Positions 1 to 7,163 of a stretch of DNA of 22,992 nucleotides are shown here, piece after piece; the stretch's first letter is position 1; every line of letters starts with the position of its first letter. The DNA is from Actinomycetes bacterium (GTDB taxonomy: Bacteria; Actinomycetota; Actinomycetes; Actinomycetales; Cellulomonadaceae): the NCBI GenBank assembly GCA_023425905.1, contig JAFABT010000211.1, positions 1-22,992 on the forward strand. The letters are read 5' to 3'. The translations under genes and the position numbers were made by a program. The notes beneath the pieces are model-generated. The model was not told where the DNA came from. It made no database searches and was given only the letters and a program-made list of their open reading frames with translations.

Positions 1-726
1 TCGTACGCGCCGTTCGTCGGCGGGATCACCCCTGCGCTCGAGGTCGTGCTCGACGAGGCTCGGCGCGCGGGCGCGGCCCACGGCGTCGAGGTCGGGGTCG
101 TCGTGGCGAGCTCCCGGATACGCCACCCGCTCGAGGCCCGGACTCTCGCGCGCCTGGCCGCTCGCCACGCGGGCGACGGGCCCGGTGAGGTCGTGGGCTT
201 CGGGCTGTCCAACGACGAGCGGCGCGGCGAGACGAGCGACTTCGCTGCCGCGTTCTCGATCGCCAGGCGGGCCGGGCTCGCGAGCGTCCCGCATGGTGGG
301 GAGCTGCTCGGGCCCGCGCACGTGACCGAGGTCCTCGACCACCTGTCACCCGACCGCCTCGGGCACGGCGTGCGGGTCGGGGAGGACGAGCGCGTGTTGG
401 AGCGGGTGGTGGCGGACGGCGTGGCCCTCGAGGTGTGCCCCGCGTCGAACGTGTCCCTTGGGGTCTACCCGGCCCTCGCCGACGTGCCGCTGCGTGCACT
501 CGTCGACGCGGGGGCCCAGGTCGCGCTCGGCGCGGACGACCCGTTGCTGTTCGGCTCCCGGCTGGTCGCCCAGTACGAGACGGCGCGTCACGTCCACGGC
601 TTCACCGACGTCGAGCTCGCCGGGCTCGCCCGGGCGTCCATCCGAGCGTCCCGGTCAGGCCCCACGTCCGAGGCAGCGGCGCTCGCCCGCGTCGACGCGT
701 GGCTCGCCAGCCCCGTTCCCGACTGA
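1..726 (+). CDS. add: Adenosine deaminase family protein, C-terminal part (5' end outside window)
   Basis: The reading frame is open from base 1, so the true start lies upstream. Adenosine deaminases are zinc hydrolases that convert adenosine or deoxyadenosine to inosine forms in purine salvage. Counting from the first visible residue, the fragment shows PHGGEL (about 97-102, equivalent to the HAGE catalytic segment), RLGHGVR (119-125), the LEVCPASNVSLGVYP block (143-157) and ALGADDP (175-181), which matches the metal-binding (S/N)TDDP segment. These motifs occur in the right order and spacing for the ADA/AMP deaminase superfamily. The exact substrate cannot be fixed: some actinobacterial members act on other aminated purines. 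The gene converges on the anti-sigma-like gene across a 75-bp gap with only a small GGACC-GAC-GGTCC hairpin (729-741). Confidence 0.88.
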   Translation, partial: SYAPFVGGITPALEVVLDEARRAGAAHGVEVGVVVASSRIRHPLEARTLARLAARHAGDGPGEVVGFGLSNDERRGETSDFAAAFSIARRAGLASVPHGGELLGPAHVTEVLDHLSPDRLGHGVRVGEDERVLERVVADGVALEVCPASNVSLGVYPALADVPLRALVDAGAQVALGADDPLLFGSRLVAQYETARHVHGFTDVELAGLARASIRASRSGPTSEAAALARVDAWLASPVPD

Positions 727-801
727 GCGGACCGACGGTCCCGTGCGCGGTGCGGTCGCCCAGGCTCGCCCGGCGTCTGGCGTCCGGCGCGGCCGATCCG
801 A

Positions 802-1941
802 TCAGGGCAGGACGACGGTGTCGTTGCTCCAGGTGGCCGACAGCAGCGCCATGAACTCGACGACGGCCGGCACCTCCACCTGGTAGCCCGCATGCTCGGT
901 CACGGCGACGAGCTCAGAGGACAGGAGTCGGCCGGAGACCGGGTCGATGACGACGACGTGACGGGCGTCGTCCGTGGGGAGAGGAGCCGTGGTCACGGCG
1001 ACCCCGCTCCTGCCCGCACGGTCCGTGACGTCCCCGAGGGTGACGAACGCTCCCTCGGAGGCGAGGAGCCGCCAGGTCGCGGCGTCGAGAGCCTTGGTCG
1101 GCGTGCCCAGCGTGCGCATCGAGGTGACCGCGGAGAGCAGACACCTCGGGTGCATCTCGACCGGGGCGGTCGCGCACCCCTCCCGGTTGAGCAGCTGGGA
1201 ACGAAGGCGTTGCTCGTTGTCGACGGCAAGATCGTCAAGCGGGATCGACTCCCGTCCGATCCGCTCGGCGCTCTGCGTCGGCCCGGGGGCAGGCTGCTTC
1301 CCATGAGGGTCGATGAGCAGCCCGGACCCGCTCCGTTCGATCCGCACAGCAACGCCGTCCTCCCTGACCAAGGTGAGGACGTCCTTGGGCACGATCGCTC
1401 CCGGACCCGACCCCGCGTCAGGGTCCTGGTGCAACGCCCACTCGACGCTCCGGACCTTCTGGACGGGCCCGGCCTTCGCGGGCTCCTCCCGGCGCTCCGC
1501 GGCGTCGGCGAACGCACGCAGGACCTCGCCCGCGGGCTCGCCGTCTGCCGTGAGGAAGGACTGCTCCCGAGCGAGCTCGTAGCTGAGCATCGCAGGGGTG
1601 TCCTCCGCGGTCGCGCTCGGGTCCCCCGAGGGCCACGCCACGACGGCGATCCCGAGCGCGAGGACAGCGGCTGCGCTGCGCACGGCGAGCGACGCGAGCG
1701 AGGCGCGGGGGCGACGACCACCCGCCGCTCCCTGCGCATCCTCGACGAGCGGCATGTCGACGCCGTCCCACAGCGAGCTGTCCGACGCGACCGCGCCGGT
1801 CAACTGGTCGAGCACAAGCCAGGCAGGCCTGGCCGGAGGTGCGTCCTGCTCCAGCAAGGACAGCATCGGGTCGGTGCCCGCGAGAAGCTCGCGCACCGCC
1901 TCCTCATCGGGCCGTTCACGACCTCGTCCTGGTCGCCTCAT
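802..1941 (-). CDS. Membrane-anchored probable anti-sigma / sigma-associated protein
   Basis: A protein of 379 residues whose ATG overlaps the stop of the upstream sigma factor gene in an ATGA junction, so the two are translationally coupled. It has a cytoplasmic N-terminal part of about 80 residues, one membrane segment (about 83-104, Ala/Val/Leu-rich), and a long extracytoplasmic domain ending in mixed beta-type sequence (VVVIDPVSGRLLSSE near the C-terminus). This topology, together with the coupling, is typical of a sigma-factor partner that holds an ECF sigma factor at the membrane. No zinc anti-sigma motif (HxxxCxxC) is visible, so it may be a sensor or effector protein cotranscribed with the sigma factor rather than a classical anti-sigma. 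An open frame extends upstream to 2433, but that part is antisense-frame shadow over the sigma gene; the coupled ATG at 1941 is preferred. Confidence 0.8.
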   Translation of the reverse strand: MRRPGRGRERPDEEAVRELLAGTDPMLSLLEQDAPPARPAWLVLDQLTGAVASDSSLWDGVDMPLVEDAQGAAGGRRPRASLASLAVRSAAAVLALGIAVVAWPSGDPSATAEDTPAMLSYELAREQSFLTADGEPAGEVLRAFADAAERREEPAKAGPVQKVRSVEWALHQDPDAGSGPGAIVPKDVLTLVREDGVAVRIERSGSGLLIDPHGKQPAPGPTQSAERIGRESIPLDDLAVDNEQRLRSQLLNREGCATAPVEMHPRCLLSAVTSMRTLGTPTKALDAATWRLLASEGAFVTLGDVTDRAGRSGVAVTTAPLPTDDARHVVVIDPVSGRLLSSELVAVTEHAGYQVEVPAVVEFMALLSATWSNDTVVLP

Positions 1942-2555
1942 GGCTCCTCCCCCCTGCGGAGGGCCTGGTGCGACACCGGCCGGTCGTGACGAGCCGACGC
2001 TGATCCGCGTCGGAGTGGGACGTGTGTGGGGCCCGCGCCGGTCCGGGCCGCGTGCTCCGCGGCCTCGATCGCGTGCTCGAGCCGCTGACGGGCTCGGTGG
2101 AGACGGACGGTGGCGGCGCGCGGTGAGCACCCGAGGACCTGCGCGAGGGCGGCGGGACCGAGGCCGTCCCAGGCGACGAGCTGGAGGATCTCCTGGTCGC
2201 GCGGCTGCAGGCCGCGGAGCGCGGCGACGGCGACCATACGGTCGACGGCGGCGTGCGCGTGGTCCTGCTCGACGACGGGGACGCCTGCGGCGAGAGCGGC
2301 GTGGTACCGCACCTCGAGCCGCTCGTCCCGCAGCCGGGCTCGCTGTGAGTTGGCGAGCAGCCGGCGGGCGACCGCGAGCAGCCAGCCCCGGCGTTCGTCG
2401 GAGTCTGCAGGGAGCAGCGCGCTGCGACGCCACGCGACCGCGAACACCTGCGACGCGACGTCGTCGGCGACGTCGAATCCTGCGCGGCGCGCGAGGTATG
2501 CGCGTACGCGTGGGTGCTCTGCCGTGAAGAGCTCTTCGAACGCGGCGTCGTCCAT
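1938..2555 (-). CDS. RNA polymerase ECF (sigma-70 family) sigma factor
   Basis: A protein of 205 residues. Residues about 5-75 form sigma region 2 (EELFTAEHPRVRAYLARRAG, then DVADDVASQVFAVAWRR and GWLLAVARRLLAN, with the DDVxQxVFxxxWR signature). Residues about 113-163 form region 4 (LRGLQPRDQEILQLVAWDGL, then AALAQVLGCSPRAATVRLHRARQRL, a clear helix-turn-helix). Such factors direct RNA polymerase to a small stress or envelope regulon. The start chosen is MDDAAFEELF, which has CGGGAG eight bases upstream and begins just before region 2; the open frame reaches 2699, but the extension overlaps the I36 gene and is unlike sigma sequence. The stop overlaps the next gene's start (ATGA). Target promoters are unknown. 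Confidence 0.9.
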   Translation of the reverse strand: MDDAAFEELFTAEHPRVRAYLARRAGFDVADDVASQVFAVAWRRSALLPADSDERRGWLLAVARRLLANSQRARLRDERLEVRYHAALAAGVPVVEQDHAHAAVDRMVAVAALRGLQPRDQEILQLVAWDGLGPAALAQVLGCSPRAATVRLHRARQRLEHAIEAAEHAARTGAGPTHVPLRRGSASARHDRPVSHQALRRGEEP

Positions 2556-2625
2556 GCAGCGACTCCCGGGATCAGCTCCCTGGAGTGTACGGCTGGCATC
2601 AGGATGCAGGGGTGCGGGGTGCACG

Positions 2626-3192
2626 CTACCCGCACCGCGTCTTGGACGAGGAGAGGACGACGCCCGCGGGGAACCGGGCCCAGCCTGCGACGGAGGCATT
2701 GCTCATGAAGGGCGGGAGGCAGTACTCGCGACCGCCGCGGTTCGGGAACTCGTAGAGCGTCGCGGTCCGTACCCGGTTGTTGAAGAGCGAGCCCACCCCG
2801 ACACCCGGGAGATCGATCCACACGTCTCCCGCGGTGTACCGCCAGAGCGAGCCGGAGAACGCGGCTCCGCGCCACACGCAGAACTTGCCCCGGCCGCAGT
2901 CGGACTTGGCCAGGGGCTGGACGTCGCCCGTGAAGATGAGGAGGTCGCCTGGAGCCGTGGGATCCGCCTCGGGATCGGTCGCATCGTCCGCCCCGGGGCC
3001 CTCCGGGCCTCCGGCGCCCGGGTCCTCTGTCTCACCGTCGGCCGAGACCCCGGGCGCAGGTGCGGTGGCGTCGATGTCACCGGGCTCGGCACCGGCCGGG
3101 AAGGCCGGGAGCATGAGCGCGCCCACGAGACCCGCCACGACGAGAGCGGTGAGGCCAGCGCGTCGTGCGCTCAGCCGTCGAGATGTGCTCAT
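2626..3192 (-). CDS. Secreted peptidase inhibitor family I36 (SMPI-like) protein
   Basis: A protein of 188 residues with a classical signal peptide: basic STSRRLSARR, hydrophobic TALVVAGLVGALML, and AFPAGA cleavage near residue 35. An acidic Pro/Gly/Asp linker follows (about 36-82), then a C-terminal domain of about 100 residues with CGRGKFCVWRGAAFSGSLWRY, VGSLFNNR, ATLYEFPNRGGREYCL and a terminal Cys pair pattern. The FCVWxxxxFxGxxW / NN(R)V / A.LYE..N..G pattern is that of the small beta/gamma-crystallin-like I36 metalloproteinase inhibitors known from Streptomyces (SMPI). The likely role is inhibition of, or protection from, extracellular proteases, but this is inferred from family membership. 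No strong Shine-Dalgarno precedes the ATG. It lies 79 bp downstream of murB, with its own candidate CRP/GlxR-type operator. Confidence 0.82.
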   Translation of the reverse strand: MSTSRRLSARRAGLTALVVAGLVGALMLPAFPAGAEPGDIDATAPAPGVSADGETEDPGAGGPEGPGADDATDPEADPTAPGDLLIFTGDVQPLAKSDCGRGKFCVWRGAAFSGSLWRYTAGDVWIDLPGVGVGSLFNNRVRTATLYEFPNRGGREYCLPPFMSNASVAGWARFPAGVVLSSSKTRCG

Positions 3193-3220
3193 ACAAAGGA
3201 GATGTCCGGCTGAGCCCTCG

Positions 3221-3253
3221 GATCACACCGAGGCGCGTGTGATCTGGATCACA
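3221..3253. promoter_or_regulatory. CRP/GlxR-type operator with an extra flanking half-site
   Basis: Bases 3238-3253 read TGTGATCTGGATCACA, a perfect match to the symmetric TGTGA-N6-TCACA consensus of cAMP-receptor-type regulators (GlxR in corynebacteria). Just beside it, GATCACAC (3221-3228) and GTGTGATC (3237-3244) form a second 8-bp inverted repeat sharing one half with the first. The site is about 45-60 bp upstream of the I36 inhibitor start and downstream of the murB stop, so it is positioned to control the inhibitor gene. Binding is inferred, not shown. Confidence 0.6.
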
Positions 3254-3271
3254 TGTCGAGGATGGCTGCTC

Positions 3272-4369
3272 TCACAACTCGCACCCCACCAGCACGGGCT
3301 CCGGCTCAAGGCTCACGCCCGTCGCCTCCACCACGCCGTCGCGCACCGCACGTGCGACCGCGAGCAGGTCGCCCGATCCCGCCCCGCCCCGGTTCGTCAG
3401 GGCGAGCGCATGCTTCGTCGACAACGACGCCGGACCCCCGAGCGAGAACCCCTTGGCGAAACCTGCCCGCTCGATGAGCCACGCCGCGGGTACCTTGACG
3501 AGGCCGGGACCCGCCGGGAACCGCGGGGCCTCCGGCCCGAGACGGTCGGCCTCGCCCTCGGTGAGCACAGGGTTGGTGAAGAACGAGCCCGCGGACCAGG
3601 TGGCGTGGCCCGCCGGGTCGAGGACCATGCCCTTGCCCGCGCGCAGCTCGAGCACCGCCCGCCGGGCATCTGCGAGCGGGACGCGATCGCCCACCTCGAC
3701 GTCGAGCCGTCGCGCGAGCTCCGCGTAGGCGATCGCGCTCGAGAGCTTGTTCCACCTCAGCTGCAGGCTCACGTCGAGGACGACGAACCGCGGCGTAGGC
3801 CGCCACGGACCGGGCAGCCCCCGCTCGCGCTCGGTCGCGGCGCGCTCGGTGCCCCACACCGTCGACCGCTTGAGCACCGACGAGCGGTAGCCCAGCTCGA
3901 GGCTCGCGACGGGGAACGTCCGGACCGCACGCGTCTGACGGTCGAGCACGCGCACCGACGCGATCGACTGGCCGACGTCCTGCCCGTAGGCACCGACGTT
4001 CTGCACCGGGGTCGCTCCGGTCGCTCCCGGGATCCCCGACAGCGCCTCGATCCCTTCCAGCCCCGTCTCGACGGCGAACGCCACGACGTCGTCCCAGGGG
4101 GTGCCGCCCAGGACGACGACCGTCGACCCCGCACACGCGGACGCGTCGGGCACGCTGATGCCCGAGCGCGCGTCCCGCACGACGACGCCCGGGAAACCCG
4201 CGTCATCGACGAGGAGGTTCGAGCCGCCGCCGAGGACGAGCAGCGGCTCGGCGGCGTCGTCCGCCTCGAGCACGGCGGCGATGAGCTCCGCCTCTGTCTC
4301 GGCCTCGACCAGCCGTCCGGCCGCCCCTCCGACCCGCAGTGTCGTGAGATCGGCGAGGGAGACAGTCAT
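3272..4369 (-). CDS. murB: UDP-N-acetylmuramate dehydrogenase (UDP-N-acetylenolpyruvoylglucosamine reductase)
   Basis: MurB reduces UDP-GlcNAc-enolpyruvate to UDP-MurNAc with NADPH and FAD, the second committed step of peptidoglycan precursor synthesis in the cytoplasm. The 365-residue product shows TLRVGG (9-14), the FAD-binding GGGSNLLV (47-54), GIPGATGATPVQNVGAYGQ (112-130), YRSS (161-164), SAGSFFTNP (259-267) carrying the expected serine proton donor, PAAWLIERAGFAKG (294-307), STKHALALTNRGGA (317-330) and EPEPVLVG at the end, which supplies the catalytic glutamate region. The YRxS loop places it in type I MurB. The ATG lies 4 bp after the end of the upstream MFS gene, so murB may be read from the transporter transcript as well as from its own promoter. 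Confidence 0.96.
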   Translation of the reverse strand: MTVSLADLTTLRVGGAAGRLVEAETEAELIAAVLEADDAAEPLLVLGGGSNLLVDDAGFPGVVVRDARSGISVPDASACAGSTVVVLGGTPWDDVVAFAVETGLEGIEALSGIPGATGATPVQNVGAYGQDVGQSIASVRVLDRQTRAVRTFPVASLELGYRSSVLKRSTVWGTERAATERERGLPGPWRPTPRFVVLDVSLQLRWNKLSSAIAYAELARRLDVEVGDRVPLADARRAVLELRAGKGMVLDPAGHATWSAGSFFTNPVLTEGEADRLGPEAPRFPAGPGLVKVPAAWLIERAGFAKGFSLGGPASLSTKHALALTNRGGAGSGDLLAVARAVRDGVVEATGVSLEPEPVLVGCEL

Positions 4370-4373
4370 GGGA

Positions 4374-5636
4374 TCAGCCTAGACGGGCCTCGGCCGACGG
4401 CTCGGCCACGGGAGGGGCCGCTGCCTTCATGACGACGAGGCCCGCGAGGACCGGGATGACGATGAAGAGCAGCGCGCCCCGGTAGCCGACCTGGTCCGCG
4501 AGCAGCCCGAGGACCGGCGGACCAGCGAGGAACGCCGAGTACCCGATCGTCGCGACCACGCTCACCCGGACGGCGGCGTGCGCCGGGTCGTCGCTCGCCG
4601 CAGAGATCCCCACCGGGAAGCCGAGCGCCGCGCCCGCACCCCAGATCATCACGCCGACGAACGCGAGCGGGAGCGACGGCGACAGCCCGAAGACCAGGAG
4701 CCCGACGAGTGCGAGACCTGCGCACAGGCGCAGCACGACGAGGCGTCCGTACCGGTCGAGCAGCGCAGTGCCGCCGAAGCGCATGATCGTCATCGCGAGC
4801 ACGAACGCCGCGAACGCCAGGGCGCCGGTGCCGTTGTCAGTGTGGAAGGAGTCGACGACCGCGAGGCCGACCCAGTCGTTCGCCGCCCCCTCCGTGAGGG
4901 CGGCGGCGAGAACGACGAGCCCGATCATGAGTGTGCGGGGCTCCGTCCACGCGCGCATCGCAGATCGCGCCCGGCCGCGGGCCGAGCTCCCGGTCGCCTC
5001 GACGCCCGGCGACTCGTCGACATGATGCGCGTCGGGCAGCAGCGCGCGGACGGCGACGGCGATCGCCGCCACATAGCTGACGACGACCGCGAGCAGGTGC
5101 CAGTGCACCGCGACGTGGAGGAACGCGGCGACCGCGCCGACACCCGCGCCGGCGACCGTCCCGAGCGAGAAGCCCGCGTGGAGCCGAGGCATCGTCGACA
5201 CGCCCAGCTCCCGCTCGACCGCGGCACCCTCGAGGTTCATGGCGGCGTCCCACAGGGACGTCCCCACGCACAGCAGGAGCGCACCGATCCCGACGCCGAC
5301 GACCTGCCCGGCTGCGAGCGCGAAGCCGATCGCCACCGCACCGGTCCCGTTGACGACCGATGAGACGGCGATCGTCGTGCGGGCGCCGAAGCGCTGGACG
5401 ACGAGCCCGGACAGCGGGAGGGCGAGCAGGGAGCCGACGGAACCGACGAGGAGCAGCAGACCCATCCGCGCGGGCGTGAGACCGAGCCCGTCCCGGACCG
5501 CGGGGATGCGCGCCGCCCAGTTCGCGAACGCGAAGCCGTTGAGCGCGAAGATGACGAACACGGCGACGTGCGCGCGGTTCGCCTCGGCGCTCGCGCCCGC
5601 GATCCGACCGGGCCAGAAGAACCGCCAGAAGCTCAT
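4374..5636 (-). CDS. MFS transporter, YbjJ-like, second of a tandem pair
   Basis: A 420-residue polytopic protein with about 12 predicted hydrophobic segments, split by a central hydrophilic loop (about 205-225) into two six-helix halves. The N-terminal half has FALNGFAFANWAARIPAVRD, GLLLLVGSVGSLLALP and VQRFGARTT, an MFS-type loop after TM2/TM3; the second half contains EGAANDWVGLAVVDSF and a RFGG...DRYGR segment equivalent to motif A. The WAARxPxxRD start resembles YbjJ/fucose-permease-like MFS members, whose substrates are largely unknown. Its ATG overlaps the stop of the upstream paralog (ATGA), so the two are co-translated. The two proteins share most of these motifs and look like an old tandem duplication. 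The substrate cannot be predicted. Confidence 0.87.
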   Translation of the reverse strand: MSFWRFFWPGRIAGASAEANRAHVAVFVIFALNGFAFANWAARIPAVRDGLGLTPARMGLLLLVGSVGSLLALPLSGLVVQRFGARTTIAVSSVVNGTGAVAIGFALAAGQVVGVGIGALLLCVGTSLWDAAMNLEGAAVERELGVSTMPRLHAGFSLGTVAGAGVGAVAAFLHVAVHWHLLAVVVSYVAAIAVAVRALLPDAHHVDESPGVEATGSSARGRARSAMRAWTEPRTLMIGLVVLAAALTEGAANDWVGLAVVDSFHTDNGTGALAFAAFVLAMTIMRFGGTALLDRYGRLVVLRLCAGLALVGLLVFGLSPSLPLAFVGVMIWGAGAALGFPVGISAASDDPAHAAVRVSVVATIGYSAFLAGPPVLGLLADQVGYRGALLFIVIPVLAGLVVMKAAAPPVAEPSAEARLG

Positions 5637-6994
5637 GCCGGCACCTCCTCGGGGGCGCGTCCGCGGGCCTCGTCGGCCACCGTGGCGGTCCTCGTCGGGG
5701 CGACCTGCCGCGAGAGGGTCACCGAGATGACCATGCCGACGACGATGAGGACGAGGGCGTGGCGGATGCCCACGTGCTCGGCCGCGAAGCCGAGCAGCGG
5801 CGGCGCCGCGAGCGACGCGATCGAGGAGAACGCGGAGACGACCGCGACCCTGCCGGCGGCCTTGAGCGGCTCCTCGGAGACGGCCGCGATCCCGATGGGG
5901 ATCGCGAGCGCAGCCCCGAACCCCCAGAGCACGATCCCCGCTGCGGCGACCTCGAAGCGTGGGGCGAAGCCGAAGAGCAGCAGGCCGACGACCGAGACCA
6001 CCCCGGACAGCCGGAGGACCGTGACGCCGCCGTAGCGGTCGATGAGGCGGGTCCCGGCGAGCCGCATCGCTGTCATGGCTCCCACGAAGAGCCCGAAGGC
6101 GACGCCACCGACGGCCTCGGTCTGCGCGAAGCCGTCGACGACCGCGATCGAGAGCCAGTCGTAGGCGGAGCCCTCAGACAGCGCTGCGGCGAAGACGATG
6201 AGCCCGATGAGGAGGGTGCGGCGCTCGGTCCACGACCCGAGGGCGGCGCGGAACCGGCTCACGGGCGGGCCGGCGATCTCCTGCACCGTCGGCTCGGCCG
6301 ACTCGTCCCCCGTGGCGGCGGCGGGGAGGGCGCGGGCGCCGGACACCGCGAGCTCGGCGGCGGCGATCTCGTCCGCGCTCCGGTCGAGGACGACGGAGGG
6401 GATCGACCACAGCCGCACGCCCGTGCACACGGCGGCGACGAGGAGGAACTGGGTGAGCACCGTCATGCCGAGCCCCGCCGCGCCGGCACCGAGCAGCGAC
6501 CCGACGACTGCGCCGATCGAGAACGCCGCGTGGAACTGCGGGAGGATCGTCCGACCGTAGCGGCGCTCGATCCGTGAGGACTCGACGTTGAGCGGGACGT
6601 TGCCGACCGCGAAGGACGCGCCGGACAGCAAGAAGCCCGCGAGGACGAGCGGCACGTGTGCGAGGTGCGTCCCGAGGCCGAGCAGGACGTACGACGCGAG
6701 GAACCCGAGCGCGGCCGCGGTGAGCGCAGCGCGCGCGCCGAAGCGCGTGACGATCGCGCCTGCGACGAGGATCGTGCCGAGCGACCCGACCGAGGCGGCG
6801 AGCAGCATGAGACCGAGCTGGGCTGGGCTGACCTCGAGCGCGTCCCGGATCGAGGGGAGGCGCGCGAGCTGGCTCGCGTACATGAGCCCGTTGAGCCCGA
6901 AGAGGCCGGTGAGCAGGACCCGCGCGCGGACCACCGCAGGGTCGACGAGCTCCCGCGGGCCGCGGTGGGGGGTGCCTGCTCGGGGGTGACGCAC
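5633..6994 (-). CDS. MFS transporter, YbjJ-like, first of a tandem pair, under a LacI-type operator
   Basis: A 12-helix MFS protein with GLNGLMYASQLARLPSIRD, AASVGSLGTI, TRFGARAAL, GASFAVGNVPLNVE, FHAAFSIGAVVGSLLGAG, a central loop rich in Ala/Glu/Pro, and EGSAYDWLSIAVVDGF in the second half, matching the downstream paralog segment by segment. The frame is open up to an ATG at 7039 (468 residues). I prefer GTG at 6994 (453 residues) because AGAGG (7000-7004) sits five bases before it and because the first 15 residues of the longer form would be encoded by the operator palindrome. The gene is divergent from the LacI regulator, which presumably represses the pair. The substrate is unknown; the LacI partner hints at a sugar or sugar derivative. 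Confidence 0.85.
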   Translation of the reverse strand: MRHPRAGTPHRGPRELVDPAVVRARVLLTGLFGLNGLMYASQLARLPSIRDALEVSPAQLGLMLLAASVGSLGTILVAGAIVTRFGARAALTAAALGFLASYVLLGLGTHLAHVPLVLAGFLLSGASFAVGNVPLNVESSRIERRYGRTILPQFHAAFSIGAVVGSLLGAGAAGLGMTVLTQFLLVAAVCTGVRLWSIPSVVLDRSADEIAAAELAVSGARALPAAATGDESAEPTVQEIAGPPVSRFRAALGSWTERRTLLIGLIVFAAALSEGSAYDWLSIAVVDGFAQTEAVGGVAFGLFVGAMTAMRLAGTRLIDRYGGVTVLRLSGVVSVVGLLLFGFAPRFEVAAAGIVLWGFGAALAIPIGIAAVSEEPLKAAGRVAVVSAFSSIASLAAPPLLGFAAEHVGIRHALVLIVVGMVISVTLSRQVAPTRTATVADEARGRAPEEVPA

Positions 6995-7004
6995 GAAGAC
7001 CTCT

Positions 7005-7022
7005 GATCGAATCGATTTGATC
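7005..7022. promoter_or_regulatory. Probable LacI-family operator between the divergent MFS and regulator genes
   Basis: GATCGAATCGATTTGATC is an 18-bp palindrome with a single mismatched pair, centred on CG, which is the usual centre of LacI-family operators. It directly abuts the AGAGG ribosome-binding site proposed for the MFS gene and lies about 140 bp from the regulator start. A weaker related element, TCAATCGGATTCGG, occurs at 7058-7071 in the same intergenic space. The regulator assignment is an inference from position. Confidence 0.62.
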
Positions 7023-7104
7023 GTTGCCCGTAGTCTCATCCCGCAGCCCCGATCGCGTCAATCGGATTCGGAGTGACGTCCCTCGCAGCACACGCACCCC
7101 GTCG

Positions 7105-7110
7105 TACGAT
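7105..7110 (+). promoter_or_regulatory. Candidate -10 element of the LacI-family gene
   Basis: TACGAT lies 54 bp upstream of the preferred GTG start of the regulator. A transcript starting just after it would exclude the upstream ATG at 7116 as a normally led start and would include the strong AGGAAGGA ribosome-binding site at 7151-7158. No good -35 hexamer is visible. Confidence 0.3.
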
Positions 7111-7163
7111 CACCCATGTCCGCTGCGCTCGCCGCGCGGCACACCGGCCCAGGAAGGACCGTC

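Noticed and set aside
1942..2433. Open frame extending the sigma-partner protein upstream to 2433
   Set aside because: It overlaps the sigma gene on the same strand in another frame and encodes Arg/Pro-rich sequence typical of frame shadows in GC-rich DNA; the ATGA-coupled start at 1941 explains the gene.
2777..4432. 551-codon plus-strand open frame opposite murB
   Set aside because: murB is unambiguous on the minus strand; the opposite frame is Arg/Pro/Glu-rich shadow sequence.
7116..7163. ATG 7116 as the start of the LacI regulator
   Set aside because: It has no ribosome-binding site and lies at the probable transcript start; GTG 7164 has AGGAAGGA at ideal spacing and places the helix-turn-helix right at the N-terminus.
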